From contig OX485806.1 of NCBI GenBank assembly GCA_950295325.1, positions 43,705,169 to 43,769,168 on the forward strand: 64,000 nucleotides of DNA, given 5' to 3'. The stretch comes from Polytrichum commune. Taxonomy: Eukaryota; Streptophyta; Polytrichopsida; Polytrichales; Polytrichaceae. Positions 48,647 to 61,353 of this stretch are shown here, one piece after another. The notes beneath the pieces are model-generated. The model did not search any database. It was not told the origin of the DNA and saw only the letters and a program-made list of their open reading frames with translations. The number at the start of each line of letters is the position of its first letter. Position 1 is the stretch's first letter. A program made the position numbers and the translations under genes.

Positions 48647-48814
48647 CTAAGACCTTTGACACCAAACGCAGTCAAATTCTTTAAGAACATCTTCATATGC
48701 AACGTCCGAAGCTTCTTCCAACTCATTGAGAGTTGGTTGCCATTCACCAAGAGTACCACAGTAAATCAACGAATCCCGAGTTAGTGCGTATTCTCCACTA
48801 GTATCATTAAACAT
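48647..48814 (-). pseudogene. Small coding-looking fragment, 55 codons
   Basis: It reads Leu-Thr-Arg-Asp-Ser-Leu-Ile-Tyr-Cys-Gly-Thr-Leu-Gly-Glu-Trp, then an acidic helix ending Phe-Asp-Cys-Val-Trp-Cys-Gln-Arg-Ser. The composition looks protein-like, unlike the surrounding chance frames. It may be a retroelement remnant. I do not recognise the family. Confidence 0.35.
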
Positions 48815-48856
48815 CAAAATTTAGTGTTTTCAGACAATCCAAGGAAGAGCATGGAA

Positions 48857-49823
48857 TTAATCCACGGTTTAAACCAAATGCAAGGAATGTGGACCCACCC
48901 ACAAATTTAAATGGAATTAACTCTAGGAAATATAATTTATGATTAATTAGGCTTAATTAATTTGGTAAGCATATTTCCTGATTTAATTGGGCTTAATTAG
49001 GATTAATCAGAAATTATTAGACTTAGTTGCATTCAATCTTACTTAACTAGTTTAAATGCGTATGAAAACTTTGTGATAGTAGAAGGTATTAAATATATAT
49101 TAGATATTAGACATTAGATTAGATTAGATTAGATTATATGATATGATATGTTAATATTTATTTAACAATTTAAAAAATTAAAAAATTAAAAAATTAATTA
49201 TAGTTTTATTTTAGAATGACAAAGTCCCTTTGAATTGGAAGTGACAAAAATTGTAACCTCAGTGCTAATGAGGATTTTGTAATATTTTTGACTTCCAAGT
49301 TAATTACATGCTTTATTGGCGGTTTCATTTTGAGAATGAAATCTAGTCAATTGCTTATTTACTCAATGGAAGTGAACATATATATTGGATTTGAGACCTT
49401 GAAAATGAAGTGCACTCAATATGGGATTTGTGGACAAGTAGCCTTCAAAAACCCAAGTACAATTTTTTTTTTGAAATCGGGCAGGCGGGTGCAGAAAAAA
49501 TGGCGAACCCTACCCCTGACAAAATATCCCCCCCCCCCCCCCCGAAAAGTTCGTGGGGGTACTTAACGTCCTCCTTAAGAATCTCTTGAGTAGTAATCCA
49601 CTTCATTCCAAGCTTGGCCGAATATGCTAGGAAAGGGGTAACCTTGGCCACCACCACCACTGTGCAATGTTGAAGAAGAATTGTTCCAGTTTCCCAAAGA
49701 ACATGGTGAATTGGGTATGAGCACTACCTCATGACAATTTGTCCATCCTAACACGTGACATTTAATATGAGAAATTTGTGGGTGGGTCCACATTCCTTGT
49801 ATTTGGTTTAAACTGTGGATTAA
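48857..49823. mobile_element. Element with 52-bp terminal inverted repeats (967 bp)
   Basis: 48857-48908 and 49772-49823 are inverted copies with two mismatches over 52 bp (TTAATCCACRGTTTAAACCA at the tips). GGAA flanks both sides (48853-48856 and 49824-49827), a possible 4-bp target duplication. The interior is AT-rich with ATTAG and AAAAATT tandem arrays and a C-run near 49530. No coding capacity. Superfamily unknown. Confidence 0.7.
49100..49200. repeat. Simple repeats (AGATT)n and (AAAAATT)n
   Basis: ATTAGATTAGATTAGATT runs near 49117-49140 and AAAAATTAAAAAATTAAAAA near 49170-49195. Confidence 0.9.
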
Positions 49824-50189
49824 GGAAGGTACCCATGAAATCTGCACCGAATTGAACTGGGCCAAGTTCAAAGTTCTTAAAGTAGCCCGCACTAGCCACC
49901 CACTCCGGCAACTCATCTTGTAGATTTTTGTACAAACCAATTTACTCATGTGGTGTGGGTTGAACTCCATGTTGGCTATTCATCTTCTTGCGGAAAAATC
50001 CATAGTGCCCTAACATCTTGACCTAGAAATCATAATAGACCTCTCCATGAGAGTATTTAGTAGCACTACCTCCCATTCCATAAATTATTCATGTTGGGGT
50101 CCCAAATATCACAGAAGTATTGCGAACCTTTCCTATAAAGAACAAAGGCCCTATCCATGGTGATACTAAAATATAAACCTTGATGCTCC

Positions 50190-50640
50190 ATTTGCCACCA
50201 AAGGTTATGGTGAAAAATATCAAGCCATAGAGAGGAAAAATAGCCGTTTGCATATCACCTTCCATGATCGAGCAATTTCATGCCAAAATTTTGACTTGCA
50301 TTTGACATAAATTAGGAGAGAACAACCAAAGAGAAGATGCCCCCTATGAGCCATGACATGATGGTTGCAATCGTGTGATTTAGTACCTCAACAACACTTG
50401 CAGATTCGGTTGGCCATGAAGAAGTGATTAGATGACCTACTTACTCATGAACGCTCTTGTGGCATCCTCCAGCAAAGTAAGACTAAGCCCTCCAATTTTC
50501 TTTGACATCGTATAGTTGTCTCAACTCACTCGTGCTTTTGCCGTGTTTTGATAACCAAACCACAGGTAGTCACGTAGTAGAGCTTTAATCTTCCACAAAC
50601 TTTCTCCGATCTAGCCCATAGCATGATGAAGTACTAAAGG
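50190..50640 (-). pseudogene. LINE (L1-type) ORF2 C-terminal remnant
   Basis: On the minus strand the frame from about 50600 reads Leu-Trp-Lys-Ile-Lys-Ala-Leu-Leu-Arg-Asp-Tyr-Leu-Trp-Phe-Gly, Lys-Ala-Arg-Val-Ser, a stop where plant LINEs usually have Trp, then Met-Ser-Lys-Lys-Ile-Gly-Gly-Leu-Ser-Leu. This matches the conserved segment after the reverse transcriptase of plant LINE ORF2. Further on, His-Arg-Gly-His-Leu-Leu-Phe-Gly-Cys resembles the zf-RVT region. Several stops and no upstream polymerase motif: a dead 5'-truncated copy. Confidence 0.6.
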
Positions 50641-50699
50641 AAAGACATCAACACTTGGTTCACAATGAGGGGTGTCACTCAGTTTCATTTGCATCAGTT

Positions 50700-53600
50700 C
50701 ATATGTTTATGTGTTCATAAGTTACTCTCTGCCTTTTGAAAATTCAATGCGTGTTATAACCAACCACATGCAACTACATATATAGATATAAGAATTTTCT
50801 TGTTCTCAAATTAGGTGTGTCTAATATTGTATATTTCTTTTTGATGTTTTCAAATCTTGTTGTCCCCAAACTAGTCTTGGAATTACTCCACTTCGCAATT
50901 TTGTTCATTATACATCTTGGGGGTATGTTGGATAATCGTGAAATCTTTTTATTTGGAATTTCTACTAAGTTACATGGTGTTCATCATGTGGTGTGCTATC
51001 ATTCAGATATAATAGAAAACGATGTATACTTAAATGCTAAGTGATAATTGCGAGATAGTCTCATGGTGACCATAATGGCTAAAGCTAGATTTTACATTTT
51101 CTAGGTGTAGAATACCCTAAAACAATGTAATTGAATGGCCCCTTCACAACTTCTTGGACCTACAAAAATTGGCATGCACTTTATTATTGTGGAAATACAA
51201 ACAAGCAACTAGTTGCATGATGTTTATGTCCCATCATGCATAACTACTAAAAGATAGAGAAACTTTTATTGTTCAACTTATGTGATGGTATTGTGGAACA
51301 TAATCTTGAATTTTGAATGCAAAATAAATTGGTTTGTGGTCGGTCCAATATGTCTTGACAACACTAGACATACTTTGTTCAAATGTGATCAACATGAGAA
51401 CCATGAATTGTTGTAATTTATTTAAATGTGAGTTTCATTGAATAATGGTGCATAAAGCTATGGAATTCATATAATTATCTTGAGTTTGTTGAAGCATGTC
51501 AATGATTGCTAGACAGAAGTTGGCATAAAATCGAAGAACTTTCAAAGGTGAATGATGAACGTTCAAAGTAGCAATGTTGGAGGTTTGTAGATAGCAATCA
51601 CATGAATAGCTATCTTTATATTTCCATTAAATGTTGCAACAATATATTCAACTCCCAAAGTGACAATGTTTCCCATGATGGCAATGTTGTACAATGATCC
51701 TAAGATTGTATGATTTTATTGATAAACACTTATGCTTGAATAGTTTGTTGAATCACTGAAAGACAAAATATGTGATGTTTTTGGATTGAAATGTGTTTCA
51801 TTAAGCCATAGTGTCTGAAATGTTTTAAGATTGCAATCCAAGAAAACATCATTCTTCCGTAAAGACAATGATCTAGTGTTAAGATGAAAATAAGTACATG
51901 CCAATTGTGTAATGTATGTGGTCTTCTGATGAGCACATTCTGATGTGCCAAACTTTGTAACCGGTATATTTCTATTGCAACACTTGGAACAACTTGAAAG
52001 TTTTTTTTATGTCCAAAGGTTGAAGTAAATAAGTATTATTTAAAAAAAAATTCTTATTGCAAAAAATTGATGTATATGTCAACCCATGTTTATAGACCCC
52101 CTTTGGTTCAAAAGCCAAGTAATCAAGTTCAACTTTGTACTCAATGTATGGCACGAACTTTATCCAATTGAATTGGAAATTGAGTCTTTGTAGTAATATG
52201 AGTAGAATTTAAAATAAACTAAACATCTTTGGATATGTCTTCTATTGGTGTCCACAAGGGATAAATTCCATGTTTACATAAATGTGCATTCTTAATTCTA
52301 GTGAGTGTACCACTTTTATTGTTGTTAAATGATATCGAAACGATGTCTTGTGAATTAGGCAATTTGCTTAAACTTGGAAATATCCATTTGCACCATTCAC
52401 CAAACCACTATAAGTAGCATTATGCAAACACATAATTTAGGTAATAGAGTTGGTTTCCACATTCAAATGGTTAATCATAAAGTATGTTGGTAATAGCAGA
52501 TTGATATGCCCTTGACATAAAAGGCAGTACTTATGAAGGTCCAAGTTCATTGGAATGCACTTGTGCATTTAGCCTAAAAATTGCAAGAATATGAAGGACC
52601 TAATTGGAAATGACAACAATAACTTATTATAGATGCTACAAGGATCACGTGGTCAATCACTAGCAAATTAGTCAATTTAAAAGGTAAAATTAATGCATAT
52701 CACTACACTAAACATTGTTTTAATGTGACCAATTCTATTTGTCCTTCTCAATACTAATTGTGAACCGCCCGTATAATATCACCAACACCTAATGTGAACC
52801 TAACATTGTTTTTCATTCCTTGGAAAAAGAAGTTTGTCACGGTATGCGGTGTTGGCGGCCGCACCTTATCCGTGGGATTTCATTCATTTAGATTTGGATG
52901 TATGAATCTTAGAAGTTAGAGAGATGCTCCTAAGTGAGGAGCCTCCTCCTTGGGTTGGCATTCTTGCCAAGTCAAGCCTTGTAAGTGTGTGTGAAGAGAG
53001 CTTGTGTAAGGTGAAGATTGCAAATTTTTATAATAAACCTTTAATTTTTCTCCCCTTACTTACACTCTTGGATTCTCCCATGGTGGAGTGAGAGATAACT
53101 TAACTCATTGTGTGCATTTGAAGAGAGAATTAAAGCTTTTATAAGGGTCTGACTCTTTTCCTTATCACTTGGCAAGAATCCTTCATTATTCTTATTTTCT
53201 TCTTCATTCTTGAGATATGACAAGCAAAGGAGGGCATGACGACAATGAGTGATGAAGTTGCGGAGTGTTGGAGCAAAGAACACCGCGGATTTGTGGAGCA
53301 AGAAGAAGAAGAATGCTTGCTTATGAATGGCACATCAAGGTGAATTTTGGTGATGAATGATTGAATTGTTCACGAAATTTCTGATCATTTGTTTGCTTGC
53401 AAGCTTGAATTCACATCATTAAGCTTGGGAAGAACACTCTTGATTATGAATCAAATGCAGAGCCATTAAAAAAAATTTTAAAAAAAGAAAAGAAAATAAG
53501 AGCTGACCTTGGGAGCTGAAGCCCCTGGTCGGCTCCGGCAGCTGTGTTGTTGCGGCACGTAGCGGTTGTGTGGCAAGCCGGCTACCTTCTCCCCCTCCTT

Positions 53601-53811
53601 CTCCCTCTTCCCTCCTTCCTCCTCATTTCCTCCTCTTCCCTCCTATACTTTCCTTCCTCCTCCCCCATGTATTTTCCCCGTACCTTCGCCCCTGCCCACC
53701 CCCACCTGACTACCTACCCCAACTACCTACTTAGCTGAGCCCAGCTATCTCCTTACTCCAACTCCCCCCACCAGGCTGCAACTACGGCAAAAACTGCGTG
53801 AATGAGGACAT
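50700..53811. other. Gene-free AT-rich sequence
   Basis: No credible ORF. A C/T-rich stretch at 53580-53700 gives Leu/Ser/Pro frames on the plus strand that look like simple-sequence artefacts. Confidence 0.55.
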
Positions 53812-53840
53812 TTTTTATTTTTATTTTTATTTTTATTTTT
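53812..53840. repeat. (ATTTTT)n microsatellite
   Basis: About four to five exact ATTTTT units. Confidence 0.95.
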
Positions 53841-54473
53841 TGGCTCACCAAGTGTTTGAGTTGATAACAAAAAAAAAAATTTAAGATAAAACACAACATA
53901 TTCGTATATTAAAGGCATGTATTCCAAAATTGTATTGGTTGGAGGTACCATTTTTAAATTAATGAAGCATATATTTTTACAAGAGCATTTTTGCCAAGAT
54001 TGTTTTCATTAATTAAAAACAAAGTTGGGGGCTGAAAGACAATTCGATACCGGCGTTCATAAACACCTTATGAGACATTAAGGTTTTTGGGGTTTGGAAG
54101 ACGTGAAGTATTGGAAAGAGAGTTCGTGGGAGCATCTAAAAACACGTGGAGGGCATGGAATTGTGGCGAATTTGCGGTTGCCCTATTCTTCCTCCACATC
54201 AACTTGGGAGATGTATTTGGTATAAGATGGGATTTTCATATTTTTTTGCTTAAAAATAAAATAAAGAGGAGACAATTAAACAACCACATACTTTGTCGCA
54301 CACCTCTCCATGAGGAGTGCCCAAAAACACCATGCGCACAAGGGGGACCCCGGAGTGACACCCGGGACTTGTGGCGCCGTTGGTGAGAGGGCCCAAGTGA
54401 TCCTAGTGTGGGTGAGGGCCCCGGGCGTTGGGAATGCCTCCCACCCACAGAGACTAGGAGGCACAAGGGTAAG

Positions 54474-54499
54474 GCCATGAGCTATGCGTAGCTCATGGC
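54474..54499. repeat. Perfect inverted repeat, 11-bp arms
   Basis: GCCATGAGCTA - TGCG - TAGCTCATGGC. Confidence 0.97.
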
Positions 54500-54569
54500 G
54501 TGGTGATTCTAGAATGCTCAAGATCACCTCAATCGGAGGTTTGAGCAAGGAGTTATGGCCATTTGAGTG

Positions 54570-54593
54570 GGGCGCTGTCCCGGGACAGCGCCC
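54570..54593. repeat. 24-bp perfect palindrome
   Basis: GGGCGCTGTCCC followed directly by its exact complement GGGACAGCGCCC, with no loop. Confidence 0.97.
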
Positions 54594-56339
54594 TGGTACA
54601 GCAGTGCCTGGGAGTGATTCCCGGGACTGCCAAGGTTCAAACAGGCATAACTTCGTCAATACTTGCCTGAATGGGGCAAGTGAGGAATCCATCGGCATCT
54701 ACGTGAAGCGTAGATGAAGATGCAGTGGTCGCTTGTTAGCATCAGACTTCATACAAGGAAGTTATGATGGTCTGAAGCTGCTAGAGGCTCTAGGCCCAGC
54801 AGCTAAAGGAAAGTGTCTACTTGGCCCCAACTCTTGGGAGAGAGACAAGAGGTCTCTTGACGGCGGGGTGGGGGCCCCGCGTAGAGTCCTAGAGGCTTAT
54901 ATGGGTGAGGTGGTGTGGCCTCACCCACCCGGGGCCGAACGGCACGGCCTCCATGGGCATTGGCCCAATGTGAGGGCATAGTTGCCTAGTATGGTTCGGG
55001 TTGTTGTAGTGTTGCTCCGGCAACGCGATGATCAACATGGGATTGGACTTCGATGGATGGAAGTCCACATCTAGGAATGGGTTACCGATTAAGGGGTGAG
55101 TCCCAAAAGCAAAGTAGGAGGGTTGGTTCCCTCCTATGAGCTATATGGTCTGGGGTAGGAGGAGCTAATCATTAGCATGGCGGAATGCGAATGGTTAGCG
55201 CTCGTAACCTTTGCTAGAAAATTGGCAAGATTGTCAAGGGGGGCTAGCAAGAGTTGCGACATACTTGTTTCTTGGGGGCAACTTGGTAGACATTGGAATT
55301 TCATGGGATTGCCAAGGGATTGCCATTGAAAGTTGTTTGGCAGATGTAATCACCATTCGACTTAACAACATAATTGTTAAGCTTGAATTGTACTTAGTAA
55401 CACAAATTTCGGGGATTATTGTGGGAGAGAGTTTTTATGTTGTAATGGGAAAATGAGAAATGTATTTATATGCCAATTCTTCTTTACAACAATAAAGGTA
55501 TCTCACACTTGACCACCAACTGCAGGCGAGTGTCGGTTGTACGCGGTCAATTTAAATTTTATTTTATTGTTGTATGGGCAAGATGATCTAGCGCTGTAAT
55601 TGCATTTTTTTCGTATTTTATTGTGGTACGTTTTTTTGTGGCGGGTTTGTGAGGCCAAACCCCCCACCCTTAAGCGTCCGTAGTCCGAGTAGTGGGTTTG
55701 GGCTCACATTCCTCCGCGGTATTGGATTTGGACTTGGATGAGTCCATAGTGCAATGTTCACCCTTCAAGTGGTCTTGGATTTAACTGGGATTTCACTTTT
55801 AACAACTCAATGTACGATTTCAATACGTATGTGGAGAATGCACAAGTTAACTATGTTATTTTAACCTCCTTATGCTCGGGTGCTATTTTGTCTTTGTTTG
55901 CTTCTAACGTCCATCCGGCTGCTTTAGCTACACAAGCCCTTAAGGATATCCCTCTCCTAAATGGAGTCCGTGCCGTTGACTCTATACTACCACTTGAACT
56001 ATCACTTGTGTATTCCGTATCGCTACTATAAGAGGTCTCACTTGGTGTCTCCATACCGTACATAAGCCTTTAAGTATTAAGAAATACTTATGTGACTTAT
56101 GTCAATCTCTCCCTCGCACATTTGGTCTTTGCTTCCTTTGTCTTGCCATCGCGAGAGTGCTCCACATTCTCCATTAAGTTGTGCACGTGGTTTATTTTTA
56201 AAGAGAGGATGCAAGTGTTAAAAAAAAACACTATTCTCTATAGTCAATCTCAAATACATTTACTTATGAAAGCCACACATAACACTAACTAGCATAATGT
56301 AACTAACTACTTGTCTATGAGCTAATTAGGTAGGCTATC

Positions 56340-56640
56340 TACTAAGCTCCTTCATGAACCCATCTCTTTACTTTATAATTATATAAACCTAGCTCCTTCA
56401 TAAACCCAGCTCCTTCATGAACCCAGCTCCTTAGCTTCTAACTAAACAAACCCAGGTCCTTCATAAACCCAGCTCTTTACTTTCTAACTAAACAAACCCA
56501 GCTCCTTCATAAACCCAGCTCCTTCATGAACCCAGCTCCTTAGCTTCTAACTAAACAAACCCAGGTCCTTCATAAACCCAGCTCTTTACTTTCTAACTAA
56601 ACAAACCCAGCTCCTTCATAAACCCAGCTCCTTCATGAAC
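56340..56640. repeat. Tandem repeat with 109-bp period built from an 18-bp motif
   Basis: TTCATGAACCCAGCTCCTTA-type starts recur at 56414, 56523 and 56632 (partial). Each unit is itself made of AACCCAGCTCCTTCAT-like submotifs joined by TCTAACTAAACA. Non-coding. Confidence 0.92.
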
Positions 56641-58239
56641 CCACAACTTTGTAGTTGTAATCCCCAACTACCTCACTAATTATTCAAGCCCTTAACTAAT
56701 CTTCCTACCTAATTTCCCTAATTCTACTAACAACCCCTTTCTAATCACACAATTCTTCTCTAATCCTAAAATCCTAAAATCCTAGAGAGGAGAGGGGGAG
56801 AGAGAATTTCCTAACTTCACTAAGACTAACTAATCCACACAAGTATATTTTTGCACTCATCACAACATCAAGTGCTCAACTCTTAAACATGGAACTTGCA
56901 ACCACGTGTATTCAAAACATGAACTTAAAGTACCACAAATTGGAATCATGAATTAACTTTAAAATCCTTCACGTCAACACTAATTCTACCAAGAGGTCAA
57001 GCCCTCTTCAAGGCTAACAAGCCTTGGCTCTCAAACTAAAAACTAAGCACACACATGTGCTCCAATATGGCTTCCCACACCCACACTTATAACTCGTGGG
57101 GTGCCTTGGAGCACAAAGGAAAGAGAGGATGAGTGAGGGAAGAATGAGGGATTATATAGTAAGCTTGAGGGGGTGAGCACCCTCAAGGCTCACGATAAGC
57201 CCTTGAGATTTCCTCCTACTTAGTAGGCGCCAATCCTATCTTCTAAGCCTTCCTCCCTCAAATGATCAACAAGGATCCTAATTCGAACATTTAACTAGCC
57301 TTGGCTTTCTACCTACCACACTTTACCAAACTTGGGATGCTTCAACCCAAACTTAGCCTCCTTCGCTTTCCGCCGCCATAACTTTCTCCCCTTACTTTCC
57401 CAAATCGTCGCTCACCACTTAATTCAAACCACGATGCTTAACTCGTGATTTGATTGGTGCTTTGAGAATTTGCTTATCCTCCACCTTGCATTCTTCCTTG
57501 GGCCTTCCCCATTAAGTGGCCATGATGAGGTGGTCCACTTGTGCGCTCCATGTGATCCTCCATTCATCCCAATTCGAATGCACTTGCCTCTTGAGTCACT
57601 TTGGTTGTCTCCATCCATTTGTACTAGCCTACTCACTAACTACTCAATCCAAGTTCTCCTTACCTATCCTCATTCACTCAAATCCTTCCGAAGGTAAAAA
57701 CACAATAACAACTCACATCCTAGCCTCTTACAACATGGTACTTCTAAGACTAACATTTCACTCTTTTTATATTTTTGTGAAGTAACATGCTACTTCAAAG
57801 TGCATCAACTAACGTTTCAAGGGTCTAAGACTAAATGTGGGCACCCTTTTGGGCTCACAGGGTTGTGTTGTTGGACGTTGCCAACATTGCTTCATATTGT
57901 GTTATTCTAGTTTGTAATAGGGTATCGTGGGGATGAGTTCGAAGTAATGACCGACGAGACCCTTGTGTTGTATTATCTTATGATGAGGTTGGATTGATGA
58001 CTAGTAGATCATAAGGTTGGTAGTGGTTGCAAGTGTAGGTTGCCTTCTGTATTGTGGCCTTTTACGTTGATATCATATTAGTTTAGGTTGTTGGATCCAA
58101 TGACCGAACCCACTGTGGGTTTATGATTACAACTCGAAGCCAACATTATCGTTCTTCATCTCCAAGGGCATCGGAAGGTCGCTCCTCTTCCTTCTAGGAC
58201 GTTGAACCAGTGGTAGGATCCGACGAGGCTTTTTAGTTT
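56641..58239. other. Gene-free sequence upstream of the gag relic
   Basis: C/T-rich on the plus strand to about 57750. Only short ORFs. If the gag-protease relic is a retroelement, this would be its leader, but nothing diagnostic was found. Confidence 0.45.
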
Positions 58240-60413
58240 ACTTTGGCGTAGGGGACTGCCACTCAGTCTCACGTTATTTGGATAAAAAATGTTGACGATA
58301 TAGAGGAATTGATGGACGAAGGAATTCGGGACCGGTTTTCCAATCAAGCAGTGATAATTTCCTTGTAAAATTGGAAAATTCGGTTTAGGATATGGATGTT
58401 GGAGAAGCGTTACCGCAATACCAATGTTGATGACTGGTATGCGTTCGAGCTTATGTCCCAACATTGGGAGTACAAGACGCTCCATACTTATGAGCAATGG
58501 ATGAATGCTTATTGGATGGAACTCTGCCACGTGGAGTATACTGGGAGATGCGAATGGAATTGGTTTCCGTATTGAAAGAGGGAAAAATTCATTAGCCGCT
58601 TTCCCTGGTGAACGTAAGGTAAAGGTTCTCACTTCCACATCAGCGAGTACGTTGATCTTGGTCTTTCCACTCTCCTGTTACGCTTATGCTACCCAATCTG
58701 TATTAGTTTCTTTAGGGGCTTTGCCAAATTCTGATCATTTGCTAGAATTTCAGTTTCATTTAGAGGAGGCATATGATGGTTTTTGTCCGGATTAAATGCA
58801 ACAGATCCAAAATTTAAGACTGGAGAAGGTTTATACCATACCATATACACGAGATTTATTAGGGAATTTGAAGGTGTTTTTGTGGAGAGCCAGTTGGTGA
58901 AGGTTTTTTGTTCAAGATTAAAAAACGCCTGATTGGCTTAACGCTGCCCATGATCATCATGTATTATGGTGGGCGGATGATATTTGCAGAGGCATTTGAT
59001 GTTGTGGACCAGTGTGATCGTGTCTTGTGTTAGCATGATGTTACTGACTTGGTGTCCTTGCTAATGGATTCTAGCAAATGTTGAAAGACTCCGGTCCCGA
59101 TTATAGGATTGGTAGAGGCGGAGGGCGACAAGACCTTATATTGTTGGTCTTATGGGCAGTTGGGCCACACTAAGAAGAATTGTTCTTCGAAGCAAAAGCC
59201 TATCCACACCGCGAATTATCTGAAGCGGAAGCCAACTGTTCTCGCTAACAATTCAACGAATGAGGCCGGTAAATATTTACCGAAGCAGTTGAAGTGTTTC
59301 CATTGTGGATGGAACAATTATGCGGTGGAAAATTGGTTCGCTCTCCATCCAAAAACATGCCCTTCTTCTGAACGGGAAAAAACGTTGGAAACAAAATTTG
59401 GGTTGAAGGAAAGGTTAAGGAATTTGGCGTCATCTGGCTAGATTTTTGAATTATCAGCTCTACCCAGAGTTAAGGCTAGTTCGCCAATTCCTGATTACTA
59501 TATGTTTCGGAAGAAGTGATGAGTTTTGTCCGTGTCATGAGCCACATCTTTTATCACAAAAAAAACTTGTGGAGATCCTATCGACTCAGGACAATGGTCT
59601 CGCGGATCTTACTACTCAGACAAGTCTGCTATTGTCTTTTGGATTGGCAGATGATGTGCAATCTATTAGTGGCCGAAATTCAAGCATGAAGGCTTCAAAT
59701 CCGACGACCGACATGGTGTAGACGTTGGCATCCAATATTTTGTACACACATTTGTTTACAATAATACAGTGGTTGTCACCTAGTATCCAACCAGCTTAGG
59801 TGTCCACCTTGAAGGTAGGATTTTGGAAGATAACGCATCTTTGTCTTCTCTCACTGTGGCTTAAGCCACTGCATACCTCCTTGCCACTGAGAATCCCGAG
59901 AAAACGGCTAGACAACAAATGAGGCTTGCACCAAAGGCCTTTGCGTCTTTTGACGTACACACCTTAGATGACGGGCTAACCACATCTTATGACTCATCCG
60001 AATTTGCGCGGGCAACTTAGTTGTCGGATGTAGCTGCTAGACCAACTTGTGAGCTCCGCGGCATTCGACCCAACGTCGTGCTTATGGTGAATGATACCGA
60101 CATTTAGGTGGTCAGTCAGGCTTGGGACAATGTTACTCGGGTTGCACCCAAGTGTGTGATGATGGATTCAAGAGCAAAACCAGTTATGATCGACAAAAAA
60201 CTTGCTCAGGAATTACGGTTAATGGCTGATGACTTGGTTCTTTGCCCATTTACCATCGTCACCTCTACTGGCCAAGTGGAGCGGGCCATTGGTTACACTC
60301 GGGATCCATTGGAGCTAAGCTTCTGCGTGAAACCTAGAGATCCACCCGCACCTCTTTTTCTCAAGTGTGTAGTGATAAATGCAACCAACTACGAGGGGAG
60401 TGCTATCTTGTGA
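58240..60413 (+). pseudogene. Retroelement gag-protease relic
   Basis: About 58390-58560 reads a gag-like helical segment (Asn-Val-Asp-Asp-Trp-Tyr-Ala-Phe-Glu-Leu-Met-Ser). At 59109-59441 comes Cys-Trp-Ser-Tyr-Gly-Gln-Leu-Gly-His-Thr-Lys-Lys-Asn-Cys, a zinc knuckle whose second Cys is now Tyr, and a second Cys-x-x-Cys knuckle lacking its His. At 60108-60413 the retropepsin core starts Met-Met-Asp-Ser-Arg-Ala-Lys-Pro-Val-Met-Ile, where Asp-Ser-Gly-Ala would be normal, and continues with Cys-Pro-Phe-Thr-Ile-Val-Thr-Ser. Frames change and stops intervene, and no reverse transcriptase, RNase H or integrase follows. The protease flap region resembles a retroelement family I associate with non-seed plants, but only from memory. 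Confidence 0.65.
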
Positions 60414-61061
60414 GCGGTGAGCGATGAGCGGTAATTTTTGAGCGGTGAAGAAAACAAAATATTTGGTAATAAGACCCCTAGTATCCTATAACGTGGCCTA
60501 AAGAAATAATTTTTTAGGGTTCAATAATAAGAAGATTGGGGAGGACAAACAATATGAATGCTAGATTGCAAGTAGTGAGCAATGAAAAAGACCAATATGT
60601 ACACGACTCGGGGTTGCTAGTATGTGAGCATGCAAGCGTGAACCTGTGAGCCTTGAATTTTTTCGCGGTTATGGTTTGTAAATCGGTTGGGGGCCTATGA
60701 CTATGGAATTACATGTAAGGGTCTATAGTCCAAATGAACAACAAATGAGAATGTTGCTATAGCAATTTTGTACTAAAAATGAACTAATATATATTCAACT
60801 GTTGAGATAATAATAATGTAATTGGAGACAATGTGTAAGCAAACTCATGTTGAAAACAAGTGTAGCATGTTAGAATGTCTCACTATAATACACATCAATG
60901 TAAAATTTGAATACATCATAACACCATCATGAGGGTGACATTTACGAAGTCCAAAACATAAAGAACAACAAAAGTGGATTGTAAATATAAATCGGGTAGT
61001 AGGTTTAAATTGTTGAAGTTCTTGGAAATCAAATATCAAAAATCAAATCATGAATACAAAC
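60414..61061. other. Spacer, no gene recognised
   Basis: AT-rich gap between the retroelement relic and the end of the minus-strand gene. It begins with GTGAGCGGTGAGCGATGAGC, a short tandem repeat. Confidence 0.6.
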
Positions 61062-61323
61062 TTAAATATCGTCAGACTCAGATGCACTGAGTTCAAAATA
61101 AGCACATACTCTAGTATCGTAATATGTACAAGGTGAAGGTGAAATTGAAGATAAAATAGATGAAACATTAGCATAAGCCTCATCATACACATGGAGGCTA
61201 TGAGGACTAAGAGAGGGGCTTCTCAACAATCCACGGTGCCCATAAAATGACGAGGTTTGTATTAGCGATGGACAGGGTTGTCTATCCTGCCGTTATGACG
61301 GTGTCGTGCCGTCATGTCGTGTC

Positions 61324-61353
61324 GTGTCGTGACGGACCCCTCCGTCACGACAC
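61324..61353. repeat. Subterminal hairpin at the left end of the hAT element
   Basis: GTGTCGTGACGGA - CCCC - TCCGTCACGACAC, perfect 13-bp arms. Confidence 0.97.

Larger units (their letters stand above)
54260..55560. other. GC-rich repetitive-looking segment, possible LTR or leader of a retroelement
   Basis: It is distinctly GC-rich against its AT-rich surroundings, with no gene. It carries two perfect inverted repeats (54474-54499 and 54570-54593), a TATA-like CTTATATGGG near 54895, and AATAAAGG near 55490. It lies 2.7 kb upstream of the gag-protease relic in the same direction, so it could be that element's 5' LTR. I did not find LTR ends, a primer-binding site or a second copy. Confidence 0.35.
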
